Numbered from the stretch's first letter, positions 1 through 8,529 are shown. The stretch is DNA of 44,630 nucleotides from Fibrobacter sp. UBA4297 (GCF_002394865.1 NZ_DGUZ01000002.1:1-44630); one strand, 5' to 3'. Program-made: numbers and translations. The notes: generated from the sequence alone by a model not told the origin.

Positions 1-1037
1 ATGTTGAACATACTTGCCTGCAAATCCAGGAAGCCTTCTTCGCTCGGACGCAAGAAATTGGAGTTTGCAAAGGTTATGCCTTCAAAAGACATGTAACCAA
101 CTTTGTTCTTAGTATCCTTACCGAGAATGCTGAAGAGCGTATTGACGCGCGGAACGACAACATTTGCGGTCGCCATGTTTTCGCCTGCGCGGGCCTTGTA
201 ATAAAGCGTACCGGTCGATTCGTCCAAGTACCATTCGCCCGGCTGGTCGATAAATTCGTAAGCATTTTCAAGGTAGTAAACCTGCTGCTTCGGCGGATTG
301 CTCATGAAAGCAGTGCCAAGCATCGGGTATTTGCGGCGGAAAAGCTTGCTTCTTTCAGGATCCTGCGGTTCAAACTTGAAGGTATTGCCCTGCTGAGAAA
401 TCTTGTCAAGACGCAAGATGCTTTCGGCCCACGCAATCATCAAATGGATTTCGACCTTCTTCGGATTCTTCCAGTCCGTAGACTTGACATCGCTGCTGTT
501 GAGGAGGAATGCAGAGCCTGCAGAGTCCACTTTGTTCAAGCGGAAGAAGTTATGGTCGCCGTTATCGAGCAAGTTCGGCATACGCGCGCGAATTGCCTTT
601 TTGCCGTTCACGTACATCTGGCGGAAACGGGCATCGACACCTTCGACCTTCCAGATGTTGTTCTTTTCATCGTGAATCGTCCAGCCAGACATCGGGATAC
701 CGCCCGTAATAAGCGGAGTTTCGTTCGGATAGGCTTTATAGCGGACGTAGAAACCATCCTTACCGCCATCAGCCTCAGTAAAATTGACCGTAGACGAAAG
801 CTGATAGGTTCCGCCACGAAGAATGACGGAGATATCGCCCGTCATGGTGCCGTTGATGGCACGCACAGCCTTCTGGGCCTGCGTAATCGTCTTGAACGGG
901 GCCTCTTCGGTACCCTTGTTGGAATCGCTGCCATTGGGAGCGACATAGAAAGTAGCCTGATCAGCGGCGGTAGCAACAGTAACACCCAGGAAGAGTGCAG
1001 AAACTGCGGCAAGATGACCAATTGTTTTGAAGCTCAT
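1..1037 (-). CDS. secreted right-handed parallel beta-helix enzyme, GH141-like (3' end outside window)
   Basis: The gene runs off the left edge; about 345 codons of the N-terminal part are present. It begins with a signal peptide ending near residue 24 (ATAA/DQ). Next come the motifs FYVAPNGSDSNKGTEEAPF and DGGKDGFYVRYKAYPNETP, which are typical of secreted pectate-lyase-like beta-helix glycosidases. Within that fold the pattern resembles GH141 (alpha-L-fucosidases and xylanases); GH120 or another beta-helix family is possible. The ATG has a GAGGT ribosome site a few bases upstream. A copy of the cluster palindrome (1136-1154) is centred 108 bp upstream. The fold is fairly sure, the substrate is not, and any CBM or tail module would lie outside the window. 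Confidence 0.8.
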   Translation of the reverse strand, partial: MSFKTIGHLAAVSALFLGVTVATAADQATFYVAPNGSDSNKGTEEAPFKTITQAQKAVRAINGTMTGDISVILRGGTYQLSSTVNFTEADGGKDGFYVRYKAYPNETPLITGGIPMSGWTIHDEKNNIWKVEGVDARFRQMYVNGKKAIRARMPNLLDNGDHNFFRLNKVDSAGSAFLLNSSDVKSTDWKNPKKVEIHLMIAWAESILRLDKISQQGNTFKFEPQDPERSKLFRRKYPMLGTAFMSNPPKQQVYYLENAYEFIDQPGEWYLDESTGTLYYKARAGENMATANVVVPRVNTLFSILGKDTKNKVGYMSFEGITFANSNFLRPSEEGFLDLQASMFN

Positions 1038-1135
1038 ACCTAACCTCACGTTTAAAAACCAAACATAGTTTGCCCTAACAACACTTTAAAATTATTCTCG
1101 AAAATGCGTTTTTTTCATGTTTTAAGGCGAGATAT

Positions 1136-1154
1136 TGTGGACGGTTTATCCATA
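1136..1154. promoter_or_regulatory. cluster palindrome, copy 1 (candidate operator)
   Basis: TGTGGACGGTTTATCCATA. The right half matches the consensus YATTGACWWTTTATCCATR; the left half is degenerate. The centre lies 108 bp upstream of the beta-helix enzyme start. Confidence 0.5.
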
Positions 1155-1198
1155 GCTATGGGAGGGTGGAATATTCTTTTTTAGAGTTAGGAATTACA

Positions 1199-1231
1199 CA
1201 AAATGCCTCGCGGAAGCGCGAGGCATTTTGA
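1199..1231 (-). terminator. intrinsic terminator after the GH27 gene
   Basis: ATGCCTCGCG and its complement CGCGAGGCAT form a GC-rich stem with a CTTC loop, followed by TTTTG on the minus strand. Flanking A and T runs could let it work in both directions. Confidence 0.8.
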
Positions 1232-1300
1232 ATGTGTTTGTGAGGAGAAATCTCAATGCCGCCCCGGCGCAAAGGCCGAGGAGACAACGCAAAGCGCTAT

Positions 1301-3205
1301 TTAGCGAACGTTCACACGCTGGATTTGGTTACCCTTGACGGAGCGCACCATGTACGTGCCACGTGCATACCCAGCGTTCTTGAGCGCCTGCGGCATGCTA
1401 GCGCCATTCAAGTCCACGCGGCCAAGATGCTTACCTGTAGCGCTGAACACGTTGTAGGAATTCTCGGATTCAAACGACGTGAGACGAGTTTTTGCAAGCC
1501 CAACCTTTTCATCGCAAGTTTCTTCGCAGAACTTAATCCAGTCAATGTCCATCCAGTCGCCGGTTACCGTAAAGCGGAGGATGTGTTCGCCTTCGGTCAG
1601 CTTCACGTCAGCCTTAACTATGTTGTATTCATCGTAGTTGTCTTCGCCTTCGCTTGCAGCAGGTACCGCAATTTCTTCAGTAATATCCTTGCCATCCATG
1701 GAGAGTTTGAAGCTAGAAGTACTGTTGGCAGAAGCCACAGAAGCATTCATGGCATAAGTTCCCGTCGAAGCCACCTTCACTGTGTATTCAAGCCATTCGC
1801 CTGCCTGGTTGTAGCCAACAATGACACCGGTAGCCTTCTTGTAAAGGTCCACGCCAGTACCCGGGCGGTAATCGGAATCGCCGTGGTTTTCTGTATCGCT
1901 TTCGTTGTAAGTGGTGTTGCCCTGACCCACGCCGTTCACATCGAAATCTTCCACTTCGATCTTACCCGGAATGTCAAGAGGCTTGCCCTTGAACGGTTCG
2001 CGCGGAACCGGCTTTAAAACCAAGCGGAGCAGTGCAGAACCATGAGCCGGGAGTTCAATAGAAACACTAGAGACCGGTCCCAAATCCTTCTTTTTCCAGG
2101 CATCGCGGACTTCTACTTCGCCTTCTACGCCAATGTCTTTAAAGTTGCATTCGACGGTCTGGGTAGAATTGTTATTGTTGAGAAGCGCCACGGCGATATC
2201 GCCATTTTTCAAAGGCTTGGTCCAAACCTGCTTGCCATTCTTGTCAGAAATGCGGTGGCCCTGAACGCCCAAGGAGTCCTGGTTAATGGCAATCATGTCC
2301 TTGTTCAGGTAGAGTTCCTTAGTCTCGTTGCTCATGTTGCGCACATCGGAACTGATCATGATGGGAGCAGCCATGATGGACCACATCGTCATCTGGGAGC
2401 GCTGTTCCTCGTAAGAGAGGCCTCTGTTACCTACTTCGAGCATGTCCGGGTCATTCCAGTGACCGGGCTTTGCAATCTGCCAATACTTGTTGTTCGCATC
2501 AATAATTTCGTAGACGCCGCGGTACCACGAAGTCGAAATCCATTCGGGACCAATGTCGAAAGTGGTGCGCCAGAGGTTAGCAATTTTCGGCATCCAGTCC
2601 TTGTATTCCCACATGCAAATGCTGAACACGATGTCGCGTCCGGAATTGCGGAGAGCGTTGGACATTGCAGTGTAATCTTTTTCCTGCGTTCTCGGATCCG
2701 AGTCGCAGTTATCGTACTTCCAGTAATCCACGCCCCATTCAGCGAGCTTCTTGGCGTCCTGAACTTCGTGGCCGTTGGAACCACTTTCGCTTTGCCAGTT
2801 GCTATTGTAATGGTGGCAGGTGCGTTTGCCACGGTCGCCGTAAAGGCCGAACTTCAGGCCCTTCTTATGCACGTAATCAGCGATGGCCTTCATGCCACTC
2901 GGGAAAGTCTTCGGGTTGTTCTGGAGGTTGCCCTGGGCATCGCGCTTGGTATCCATCCAGTTATCGTCCAGATTAAGGAACACATAGCCCGCGTCTCTCA
3001 AACCGGATTCGACCATCGCGTCGGCAATTTCCTGAATCTGCTTTTCGTTGATGTTTTCGTGGAAAACGTTCCAGCTGTTCCAACCCAGCGGCGGCGTAAG
3101 CACCAAAGTGTCGGCACTAGCAAAAGCCTGCGATGCCAATCCCGCTAAAGCCAAAGAAGCTAGCACTCCAAACTTGCGACCATTTTTCTTGTTCAAACCA
3201 AACAT
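1301..3205 (-). CDS. secreted GH27 alpha-galactosidase with CBM6 and C-terminal tail domain
   Basis: This 634-residue protein should remove terminal alpha-galactosyl (or beta-L-arabinopyranosyl) groups from hemicellulose. After a signal peptide (about 1-30) comes a GH27 barrel opening with TPPLGWNSWN. The nucleophile Asp is near residue 165 in YWKYDNCD. The acid/base Asp lies in GHWNDPDMLEVGN near residue 252. A C-terminal beta domain ends near 395. A CBM6 module (about 415-555) ends with DWMDIDWIKF, and a basic tail (about 570-634) has the VFSATGKHLG...GTYMV pattern of type IX sorting domains. The ATG at 3205 is chosen because AGGAG lies 5 bases before it; an in-frame GTG two codons earlier is too close to that site. 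A terminator follows the stop. Confidence 0.93.
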   Translation of the reverse strand: MFGLNKKNGRKFGVLASLALAGLASQAFASADTLVLTPPLGWNSWNVFHENINEKQIQEIADAMVESGLRDAGYVFLNLDDNWMDTKRDAQGNLQNNPKTFPSGMKAIADYVHKKGLKFGLYGDRGKRTCHHYNSNWQSESGSNGHEVQDAKKLAEWGVDYWKYDNCDSDPRTQEKDYTAMSNALRNSGRDIVFSICMWEYKDWMPKIANLWRTTFDIGPEWISTSWYRGVYEIIDANNKYWQIAKPGHWNDPDMLEVGNRGLSYEEQRSQMTMWSIMAAPIMISSDVRNMSNETKELYLNKDMIAINQDSLGVQGHRISDKNGKQVWTKPLKNGDIAVALLNNNNSTQTVECNFKDIGVEGEVEVRDAWKKKDLGPVSSVSIELPAHGSALLRLVLKPVPREPFKGKPLDIPGKIEVEDFDVNGVGQGNTTYNESDTENHGDSDYRPGTGVDLYKKATGVIVGYNQAGEWLEYTVKVASTGTYAMNASVASANSTSSFKLSMDGKDITEEIAVPAASEGEDNYDEYNIVKADVKLTEGEHILRFTVTGDWMDIDWIKFCEETCDEKVGLAKTRLTSFESENSYNVFSATGKHLGRVDLNGASMPQALKNAGYARGTYMVRSVKGNQIQRVNVR

Positions 3206-3292
3206 AAGCACTCCTGTATCCTAAGTATTAATCATCCCCAAACTAAAAATACCCCCTAAAAAACAAAAAAATTAAAGGAATTACAAATGTTC

Positions 3293-3311
3293 CTTTGACA
3301 TTTTATCCACG
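3293..3311. promoter_or_regulatory. cluster palindrome, copy 2 (candidate operator)
   Basis: CTTTGACATTTTATCCACG, centred 97 bp upstream of the GH27 start. It also lies about 40 bp upstream of the -35 element of the toxin-antitoxin promoter on the other strand. Confidence 0.6.
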
Positions 3312-3344
3312 ATGGATAAGAAGATGGATAGCAAAGCCAGCATA

Positions 3345-3373
3345 TTGACTTTCCCGCAGATTTTTTGTATATT
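3345..3373 (+). promoter_or_regulatory. sigma-70-type promoter of the type III antitoxin RNA
   Basis: TTGACT at 3345-3350 and TATATT at 3368-3373 are separated by 17 bp. Transcription would begin near 3380, at the first antitoxin repeat. Confidence 0.75.
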
Positions 3374-3379
3374 ATTTGT

Positions 3380-3527
3380 AGATGACAGGGTGGCAGACCA
3401 ATCCACCTAAGATAAAAAAGAAAGGTCAACCAATGACAGGGTGGCAGACCAGCCCACCTAAGATAAAAAAGAAAGGTCTAAGATGAGCCGTATTTCGTTA
3501 TATATGAAATACGGCCTTTTTTATTTT
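3380..3527 (+). ncRNA. tenpI: type III toxin-antitoxin antitoxin RNA: two 51-nt repeats (TenpI-like)
   Basis: Two near-identical 51-nt units (3382-3432 and 3433-3483) sit between a strong promoter and an intrinsic terminator, directly before a TenpN-like toxin gene. This is the standard layout of type III systems, in which the RNA repeats bind and inhibit the endoribonuclease. Each unit can form an H-type pseudoknot. In unit 1, GGTGG 3389-3393 pairs with CCACC 3403-3407, and loop bases GACC 3396-3399 pair with GGTC 3424-3427. The same pairs recur 51 nt later in unit 2. An A-rich linker (GATAAAAAAGAAA) joins the stems. The toxin would normally cut the precursor once per repeat. The exact ends are inferred. 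Confidence 0.85.
3487..3527 (+). terminator. leaky terminator between antitoxin RNA and toxin
   Basis: GCCGTATTTC (3487-3496) pairs perfectly with GAAATACGGC (3506-3515), followed by CTTTTTTATTTT. In type III loci such a terminator keeps antitoxin RNA in excess of toxin mRNA by limited readthrough. Confidence 0.9.
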
Positions 3528-3537
3528 AAGGAAAAAA

Positions 3538-4005
3538 ATGAAACTGGCTCAAGCCGTCTTTCTTAAGCAATCTTTCTTTGAACGACATAAAGACCACAAG
3601 GAAATACTTACAAATAAAGCAGGCAGACCTTACCTATCTTTCATAATCGAATGTAATGGAACATTATTCGCCATTCCATTTCGAACAAATATCAAACACC
3701 CATACGCATTCATATTCAAAACTTCAAGCAGACACACAGACGAAAAGAAAGGATTGCCCGGCATCGATTTTACCAAAGCGGTAGTCATTCAGCAAATAGA
3801 TATTGAATGTCAATGTACCATCGATAAAAAGGAATGGGTTGAACTCAACAAAAACTTGATGACAATCTTCACCAACTTTACCGAATACCTCAAAAAGTTT
3901 ACAGCATCACTAGAAAATAGCGATTTTAGCAAGTTGCCCGTATTCAAATACTCATCGCTACAATATTTTATCGATGATGTGAAATCAGTCGTCAACTCTT
4001 TATAA
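3538..4005 (+). CDS. tenpN: type III toxin-antitoxin endoribonuclease toxin, TenpN-like
   Basis: The 155-residue protein carries marks of TenpN toxins as I know the family: GRPYLSFIIE and LFAIPFRTNIKHPYAF near residues 29-60, GIDFTKAVVI near 78-87, and a C-terminal helix ending in KYSSLQYF. TenpN belongs to the ToxN/AbiQ fold; these are endoribonucleases that stop growth or abort phage infection when the RNA antitoxin is lost. The ATG follows AAGGA at normal spacing and starts about 10 bases after the antitoxin terminator. It faces the opposite way from the enzyme genes on both sides and is more AT-rich than they are, which suggests transfer into the cluster. The catalytic residues are not assigned. 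Confidence 0.85.
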   Translation: MKLAQAVFLKQSFFERHKDHKEILTNKAGRPYLSFIIECNGTLFAIPFRTNIKHPYAFIFKTSSRHTDEKKGLPGIDFTKAVVIQQIDIECQCTIDKKEWVELNKNLMTIFTNFTEYLKKFTASLENSDFSKLPVFKYSSLQYFIDDVKSVVNSL

Positions 4006-4039
4006 AAAAAGAGCGTCCCCGAAGCCAGGGAGCGCTCTT
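4003..4039 (-). terminator. intrinsic terminator after the CE1 esterase gene
   Basis: AGAGCGTCCC (4010-4019) pairs with GGGAGCGCTCT (4028-4038) with one bulged base. A run of seven T follows on the minus strand. It lies between the convergent toxin and esterase genes. Confidence 0.8.
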
Positions 4040-4057
4040 GGTGAGAGAGAGTATTTT

Positions 4058-5554
4058 TTAACGGTCAACGGGCAACATGAACGAACGCGTTTTATCGCGC
4101 AAGATGTAAACGCCCTTGCCAAAGCCAGCATTTTTCATCGTTTTTTGCATGTTCGGCACATCGTTTTCGATGATTTCGACAAACCCGAGGCGTTTGCCCA
4201 CAAGGTTATAGACACCAAACTTGCCGTTTGACGTTTTGAAGCGGAGAAATGACGCAATCGCGATTGTTCCCGGATCGGGTTCCGCAATTTTCTTGAGCGT
4301 GACGTTGTCGAGCGTAAGCGTGCCTGTCGAGGCGCCCGCATTAAAGCTCAAACGAGAATCCTTGTCCGTTGCCGCGGTCATCTGGAACTGGAAGGAATAC
4401 TTCTTGGATTCCGTGCCGAGATCAAAATTTGCCTTTTCAGTGAGGTAGCTTGCCCACGGATCTGTATGCTGTTCCACATTCACTTCGAGCGTACGGGAAG
4501 CGCCAGCGCTTGCTTCAAAGCTCACTTCGTACCACTGGCCTTTTTCGAGACGCAAGTCATGCTGGATAAGCTGCACCTGATAATTCTGGTCGCCAACGGC
4601 GGTGATGTTGAAATTGTACTTGCCATTTTTCACGTCACCTGTTGCAGTGGCGCTGCCGTGAGTCTGCAAAGTCCAGGCGACATCTGTCGAATCGAAGCCA
4701 CCGTTGAAAATGCTATCGCGGTCAGTCGGCACCTGAATTGGCGGCGGAAGCGAGGAGCCATCCAGCGAATAATTCTTGACAAAATTCCAAATTTCAACAC
4801 TCGTATTGACACTGACAGCCTCGTCCATGGAATACCAGTGACCCTTGCCAGCAATCGTGAGCAAACGGACTTCGACGTTATCCTTGCACCCGCTCCAGAC
4901 TTCGAGAGAAGCGGCAGAACCCGGCTTGCTCGCCGGATAAGGCTTTATAACCTTGGAACTCGAAGAGCATTTTTGCGCAGAGACCCAGCCCTTGAGGGTA
5001 TTCACGGTGCTGTTGTAATTCACCACGTCATCGGAAGTGCCATGTGTATGCATAATCGGCATCGCGCGCTTGGGCGAGTTCACCCCGCCGCCACCAGAAA
5101 CAGGCGCTATGGCCGCAATCATGTCGCCCATCTTGTTTGCCGCATGGTAGCTCATCATGCCGCCCATCGAGAATCCCGAAACGTACACGCGATTTTTATC
5201 AATGCCGTACTTGTTGTACATTTCATTGATAATCGCCTTGAGGAAATTGATGTCCTTGTCGCCACCGATGTCCCAGGCCTTGTTTTGGCCGTTCGGGAAC
5301 ACGACCACAAATCGTGCGGTATCGGCAATCGGCTCCCACTTGGCGGCGTTCTGCTGATACGGGGCATCCTGATTCATACCGTGCATCTGGATGATGAGCG
5401 GGCGGCCCTTTTCGATATTTTTCGGCGCATACACATTCATGGTACGGTTCGTGCCGTTCACGTTAATGTTGTCTGCAAAAGAAAAGGTCGCAAGGCTTGC
5501 TAGAACAGCAAGCGAAAGCAATCCATGAACTTTTTTGAAGATTTTACCAAACAT
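4058..5554 (-). CDS. secreted CE1 family esterase (feruloyl or acetylxylan) with carbohydrate-binding and tail domains
   Basis: This 498-residue protein has a signal peptide (1-27) and a CE1/LpqC-type alpha/beta hydrolase (about 30-265). The triad is readable: Ser129 in GFSMGG, Asp175 or 176 in HGTSDDVV, and His239 in GKGHWYS. The oxyanion region is QMHGMNQD near 56. It should cleave feruloyl or acetyl esters on xylan. A CBM4/9-like sandwich follows (about 285-420; starts SIFNGGFDST, ends GTLTLDNVTLKKI), then a tail domain with FGVYNLVGKRLG...GKGVYILR. ATG 5554 follows AAGGGATAAGG. A perfect version of the palindrome arms (CCATTG/CAATGG) lies 94 bp upstream. The exact ester specificity is open. 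Confidence 0.9.
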   Translation of the reverse strand: MFGKIFKKVHGLLSLAVLASLATFSFADNINVNGTNRTMNVYAPKNIEKGRPLIIQMHGMNQDAPYQQNAAKWEPIADTARFVVVFPNGQNKAWDIGGDKDINFLKAIINEMYNKYGIDKNRVYVSGFSMGGMMSYHAANKMGDMIAAIAPVSGGGGVNSPKRAMPIMHTHGTSDDVVNYNSTVNTLKGWVSAQKCSSSSKVIKPYPASKPGSAASLEVWSGCKDNVEVRLLTIAGKGHWYSMDEAVSVNTSVEIWNFVKNYSLDGSSLPPPIQVPTDRDSIFNGGFDSTDVAWTLQTHGSATATGDVKNGKYNFNITAVGDQNYQVQLIQHDLRLEKGQWYEVSFEASAGASRTLEVNVEQHTDPWASYLTEKANFDLGTESKKYSFQFQMTAATDKDSRLSFNAGASTGTLTLDNVTLKKIAEPDPGTIAIASFLRFKTSNGKFGVYNLVGKRLGFVEIIENDVPNMQKTMKNAGFGKGVYILRDKTRSFMLPVDR

Positions 5555-5638
5555 ACCTTATCCCTTAGAGATATCCATTTCACCTAAAGACAAAATACAT
5601 TTGGAAGCGTAACTTATCGCATGCAGATTATTATTTTC

Positions 5639-5657
5639 CATTGCTCTTTTGACAATG
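5639..5657. promoter_or_regulatory. cluster palindrome, copy 3 (candidate operator)
   Basis: CATTGCTCTTTTGACAATG. The CATTG/CAATG arms are perfect and extend by one more C:G pair. The centre is 94 bp upstream of the CE1 start. Confidence 0.6.
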
Positions 5658-5682
5658 GGTTGAGGGGATAAAATGTGTAATA

Positions 5683-6082
5683 GGGGTGTTTTAAGAACAA
5701 CCAAAAACGGTCAGGATATACACGCTTAAAAATACTTGCGTATTTCCGCGTGTGCAGGCCTCTTGGTTGTTCTGGAATGTGTAATGGGGGTGGTAAAGAA
5801 GGGTGTTTAGAGAACAACCAAAAACGGCTTGGATATACCCACAGGAAAGCAAGCTTTCCGAGATGTAATTCTAGCCTCTTGGTTGTTCTGGGAATGTAAT
5901 GGGGAGTGTTTGCAGAACAACCAAAACGGGCTGGAAATGCATATTTGAAAACTTCGTTTTCAATATGCGCTTCCAGCCCTTGGGGGTGTTTACAGAACAC
6001 CAGAACGACCAGGAAATGGATGTCCGTAAGCTTCGCTTCCGACATCCGCTTCCTGGTCTCGGGGGTGTTTGAGGAACTATGA
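5683..6082. repeat. array of four long hairpin units bounded by GGGTGTTT...GAACA boxes
   Basis: This fills most of the 540-base gap between the CE1 and GH43 genes. The box GGGTGTTT-N3-GAACA recurs, with variation, near 5690, 5805, 5908, 5989 and 6064 (spacing about 118, 102, 81 and 79). Units 1-3 open with AGAACAACCAAA, and units 1 and 2 close with the complement TTGGTTGTTCT. Between boxes lies a different palindromic stem in each unit. For example, GGGCTGGAA...TTCCAGCCC with an inner GAAAAC-TTC-GTTTTC is unit 3, and GACCAGGAA...TTCCTGGTC is unit 4. An open frame across it reads as a by-product of the repeats. Function unknown; it could end or stabilise the GH43 mRNA. Confidence 0.7.
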
Positions 6083-6096
6083 ATAAACTATATAGA

Positions 6097-8439
6097 TTAC
6101 TTTGTTACGGAGAGGCGGAGGGTGGTGCCTGAGGTGAGGGACTTGACGATGTACACGCCGCTTTCCCTCACGAGGCTGTTCACCTTTGTACGGACATCAA
6201 CGCTGTTCATGGCATCGATGCGGCCGACAAACTTACCGTTCAAGCCATAGACACTATAAGACTGTACGCCCTGTATGCCGTAGCGGACAGCATTTGCAAT
6301 ACCGATAGGCTCGATAGGTTCCGGATCCGTAGCATCCGCACCCTTCACGAACGTGAAGTAGTCGATATCAAGCCAAGAGCCAACAACCGTGAAGCGGAGT
6401 ACATGTTCGCCTTCCGGGAGTTTTACGTTTGCTTTTACCTTGTTATAATCGTCATAATTTTCTTCGCCGGAACTTGCCGCCGGCACCGCAATTTCTTCGG
6501 TGATGTCCTTGCCATCCAAGGAGAGCTTGAAGCTCGAGGTGTTGCCCGCTGCTGCGACAGCCGCAAACATGGTGTAATCTCCAGCTTCCTTTACGTTCAC
6601 AGTATATTCGAGCCAGTCGCCTTCGCTGTTGTAGCCCACAATGACGCCAGTTGCCTTCTTGTAAAGGTCAACGCCGGTACCCTTGCGGTAGTCAGAGTCG
6701 CCGTGGTTTTCGGAATCGCCATCATAGTAAGAGGAACCATCTTTGCCCTTGCCCGGCACGTCGAAGTCTTCGGCTTCGATCTTGCCCGGGAGCGCAATTG
6801 CGGGGCAGTTTTCGCCAGCGGCACAGAACGGAGTCTGCGGAACAGGTTCAGAACCAGCGCCGTCGAGATAAATTTCATCGTTCACATCGGTACCGACCTT
6901 GAACCAGTCGAAGTCAGCATAGCCGCCCGCCTGCTTGGTCGCAAAGTTGAAGAGGCCCCAGCGCACGCCTACGAACATGTGGAGGTCATAATTGAGCTTC
7001 ACATCGTTGCCAATCTTTTTCCAAGAGCTACCATCGGTACTGTAATAGAAGTATGCGGTACCGCGGTCAATCGGCAAGTCAAAATCAATTCGCAGGTAAA
7101 CCTTGGAGTCCGAAAGATTTTCACTTGTTACAAGTCTTTCGCCATCCTTGTTTCCGCTGTACATCACAACCTTGTAGTTACCGCCATCTTTTGCAAGCGC
7201 GACAAAGCCCTTGTCATCCTGCAAAGCAACGAGGCCCGCCATGTCTCCATCCTTCATGCCCTTGCCGTCAACAAGGGTACGGCCAGAACTCTTAGGGCCA
7301 AAGGAACGCTGTGTCAAAGTGTTCTTTGCATTCACGACACGGCTATCCGTGCGGCCCGTGGTAATGCGGAAAAATCCCGGATTTGCCGTCAAAGACCAGT
7401 TCTTGTTATCGGGATTGTGGTTGAATTGCCATTCGAGAGCAAGTTCGCCAGATTCAAAATCGTCACTCGTGACCATGCCGTAGCCCGGGAGCGGAGATTC
7501 CGGCAAGTCGATTGTTGAAGGTGCCTTGGAGCCGCTCGTAGGCACTGGCCAACCGTCCTTCCATTCCATCGGCACCAGGTGCGACATACGGCCAACCGGG
7601 CCGGAATCGCGGAACAAAAGTGCATACCACTTGCCATCGGGAGTGTCAAAGATGCCACCCTGCGCAACACCGTTATCAGAGAGGAAATACCTTCCGCTAA
7701 ATCCGGAGAGCAGGCTCTTGGAACGGTAAACGATTTCGCTACGGCTCTTGCCAGCCGGCCAGGAAATCGTAAACAGGTAGTATTCGCCATTCACCTTTTC
7801 CATGTGCGAGCCTTCCTGCTGCACGTAGTAGTTGCTGGTGCCGGTCACCTGGTTGATGCTCACGCCGCCAATCTTGCCGCTCTTGCCGCCGGCCTTTACA
7901 CCGCTTGCGTCGTCGTTCAACTGCACGTAGCTAATCTGGTCACCACTGCCGTAGAACACCCACACGGTGCCATCGTCATCGAAGAACAGAGAAGGGTCGT
8001 GGTAGAACGGGAGTTGCACTTCACTCCACTGGCCGCTTTCCACGTCGGCGGTTTTGTACAAATGCGTCTTGCCCGTCGTGTAGGACGGGGTCAGCACGTA
8101 GAAGAATCCCTTGTGGTAACGGATGCTCGATGCCCAGGAGCCCTTACCGTAGGCATCCTTGCCGCCATTCAAATTCTGCTGGTCATTGTTGGCAAGCGTC
8201 TGGTAGGCATAACCCACAGTGCGCCACTGCGCCAAATCCGTGCTCTTGAAAACAGGCACGCCAGGCGCAAAGTGCATGGTCGTCGTGACCATGTAATAAG
8301 CATCGTCAACACGGACAATGGAAGGGTCCGGGCTATCGACATACATGATCGGGTTATTGACCTTAACGGCTGCACTATTCACTACAGCAAAAGCAGCCAA
8401 AACCACAGCCGACTTCGCCATCTTACTAAACAATCCCAT
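6097..8439 (-). CDS. secreted GH43 beta-xylosidase/arabinofuranosidase type with sandwich domain, CBM6 and tail
   Basis: This 780-residue protein has a signal peptide (about 1-24) and a GH43 five-blade propeller (about 25-325). Catalytic residues are the base Asp38 in VDSPDPSIV, Asp148 in YHDPSLFFDDDG and the acid Glu209 in QQEGSHMEK. A concanavalin-like C-terminal GH43 domain follows (about 335-535), as in subfamilies around GH43_10-12, which include beta-xylosidases and arabinofuranosidases. Then come CBM6 (about 560-700, ending SWLDIDYFTF) and a tail domain (SVYGLNGKFVG...GVYIVK). The start at 8439 is preferred over one 13 codons upstream because AAGGAG lies 5 bases before it. The hairpin array follows the stop; a cluster palindrome lies 100 bp upstream. 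Confidence 0.92.
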   Translation of the reverse strand: MGLFSKMAKSAVVLAAFAVVNSAAVKVNNPIMYVDSPDPSIVRVDDAYYMVTTTMHFAPGVPVFKSTDLAQWRTVGYAYQTLANNDQQNLNGGKDAYGKGSWASSIRYHKGFFYVLTPSYTTGKTHLYKTADVESGQWSEVQLPFYHDPSLFFDDDGTVWVFYGSGDQISYVQLNDDASGVKAGGKSGKIGGVSINQVTGTSNYYVQQEGSHMEKVNGEYYLFTISWPAGKSRSEIVYRSKSLLSGFSGRYFLSDNGVAQGGIFDTPDGKWYALLFRDSGPVGRMSHLVPMEWKDGWPVPTSGSKAPSTIDLPESPLPGYGMVTSDDFESGELALEWQFNHNPDNKNWSLTANPGFFRITTGRTDSRVVNAKNTLTQRSFGPKSSGRTLVDGKGMKDGDMAGLVALQDDKGFVALAKDGGNYKVVMYSGNKDGERLVTSENLSDSKVYLRIDFDLPIDRGTAYFYYSTDGSSWKKIGNDVKLNYDLHMFVGVRWGLFNFATKQAGGYADFDWFKVGTDVNDEIYLDGAGSEPVPQTPFCAAGENCPAIALPGKIEAEDFDVPGKGKDGSSYYDGDSENHGDSDYRKGTGVDLYKKATGVIVGYNSEGDWLEYTVNVKEAGDYTMFAAVAAAGNTSSFKLSLDGKDITEEIAVPAASSGEENYDDYNKVKANVKLPEGEHVLRFTVVGSWLDIDYFTFVKGADATDPEPIEPIGIANAVRYGIQGVQSYSVYGLNGKFVGRIDAMNSVDVRTKVNSLVRESGVYIVKSLTSGTTLRLSVTK

Positions 8440-8529
8440 AACAACTCCTTTCCAACCAAGGCTAGATAAGATTAACAATCATAATTTATCCCATTTACAC
8501 ACTTTCTAACCTTAAAACCAAGTCCTTTT

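Noticed and set aside
3382..3486. Calling the 34-residue repeat peptide a gene
   Set aside because: The type III antitoxin layout explains the repeats fully, and there is no ribosome site. It is kept only as a low-interest note.
5614..6045. A 143-codon open frame on the minus strand across the hairpin array
   Set aside because: It has repeated words only because the DNA repeats. There is no ribosome site, and the amino acid pattern changes with the palindromic cores.
5683..6082. Integron attC sites or a CRISPR array
   Set aside because: The arms do not match attC core boxes, there is no integrase, and the units are unequal palindromes and not constant repeats with unique spacers of fixed length.
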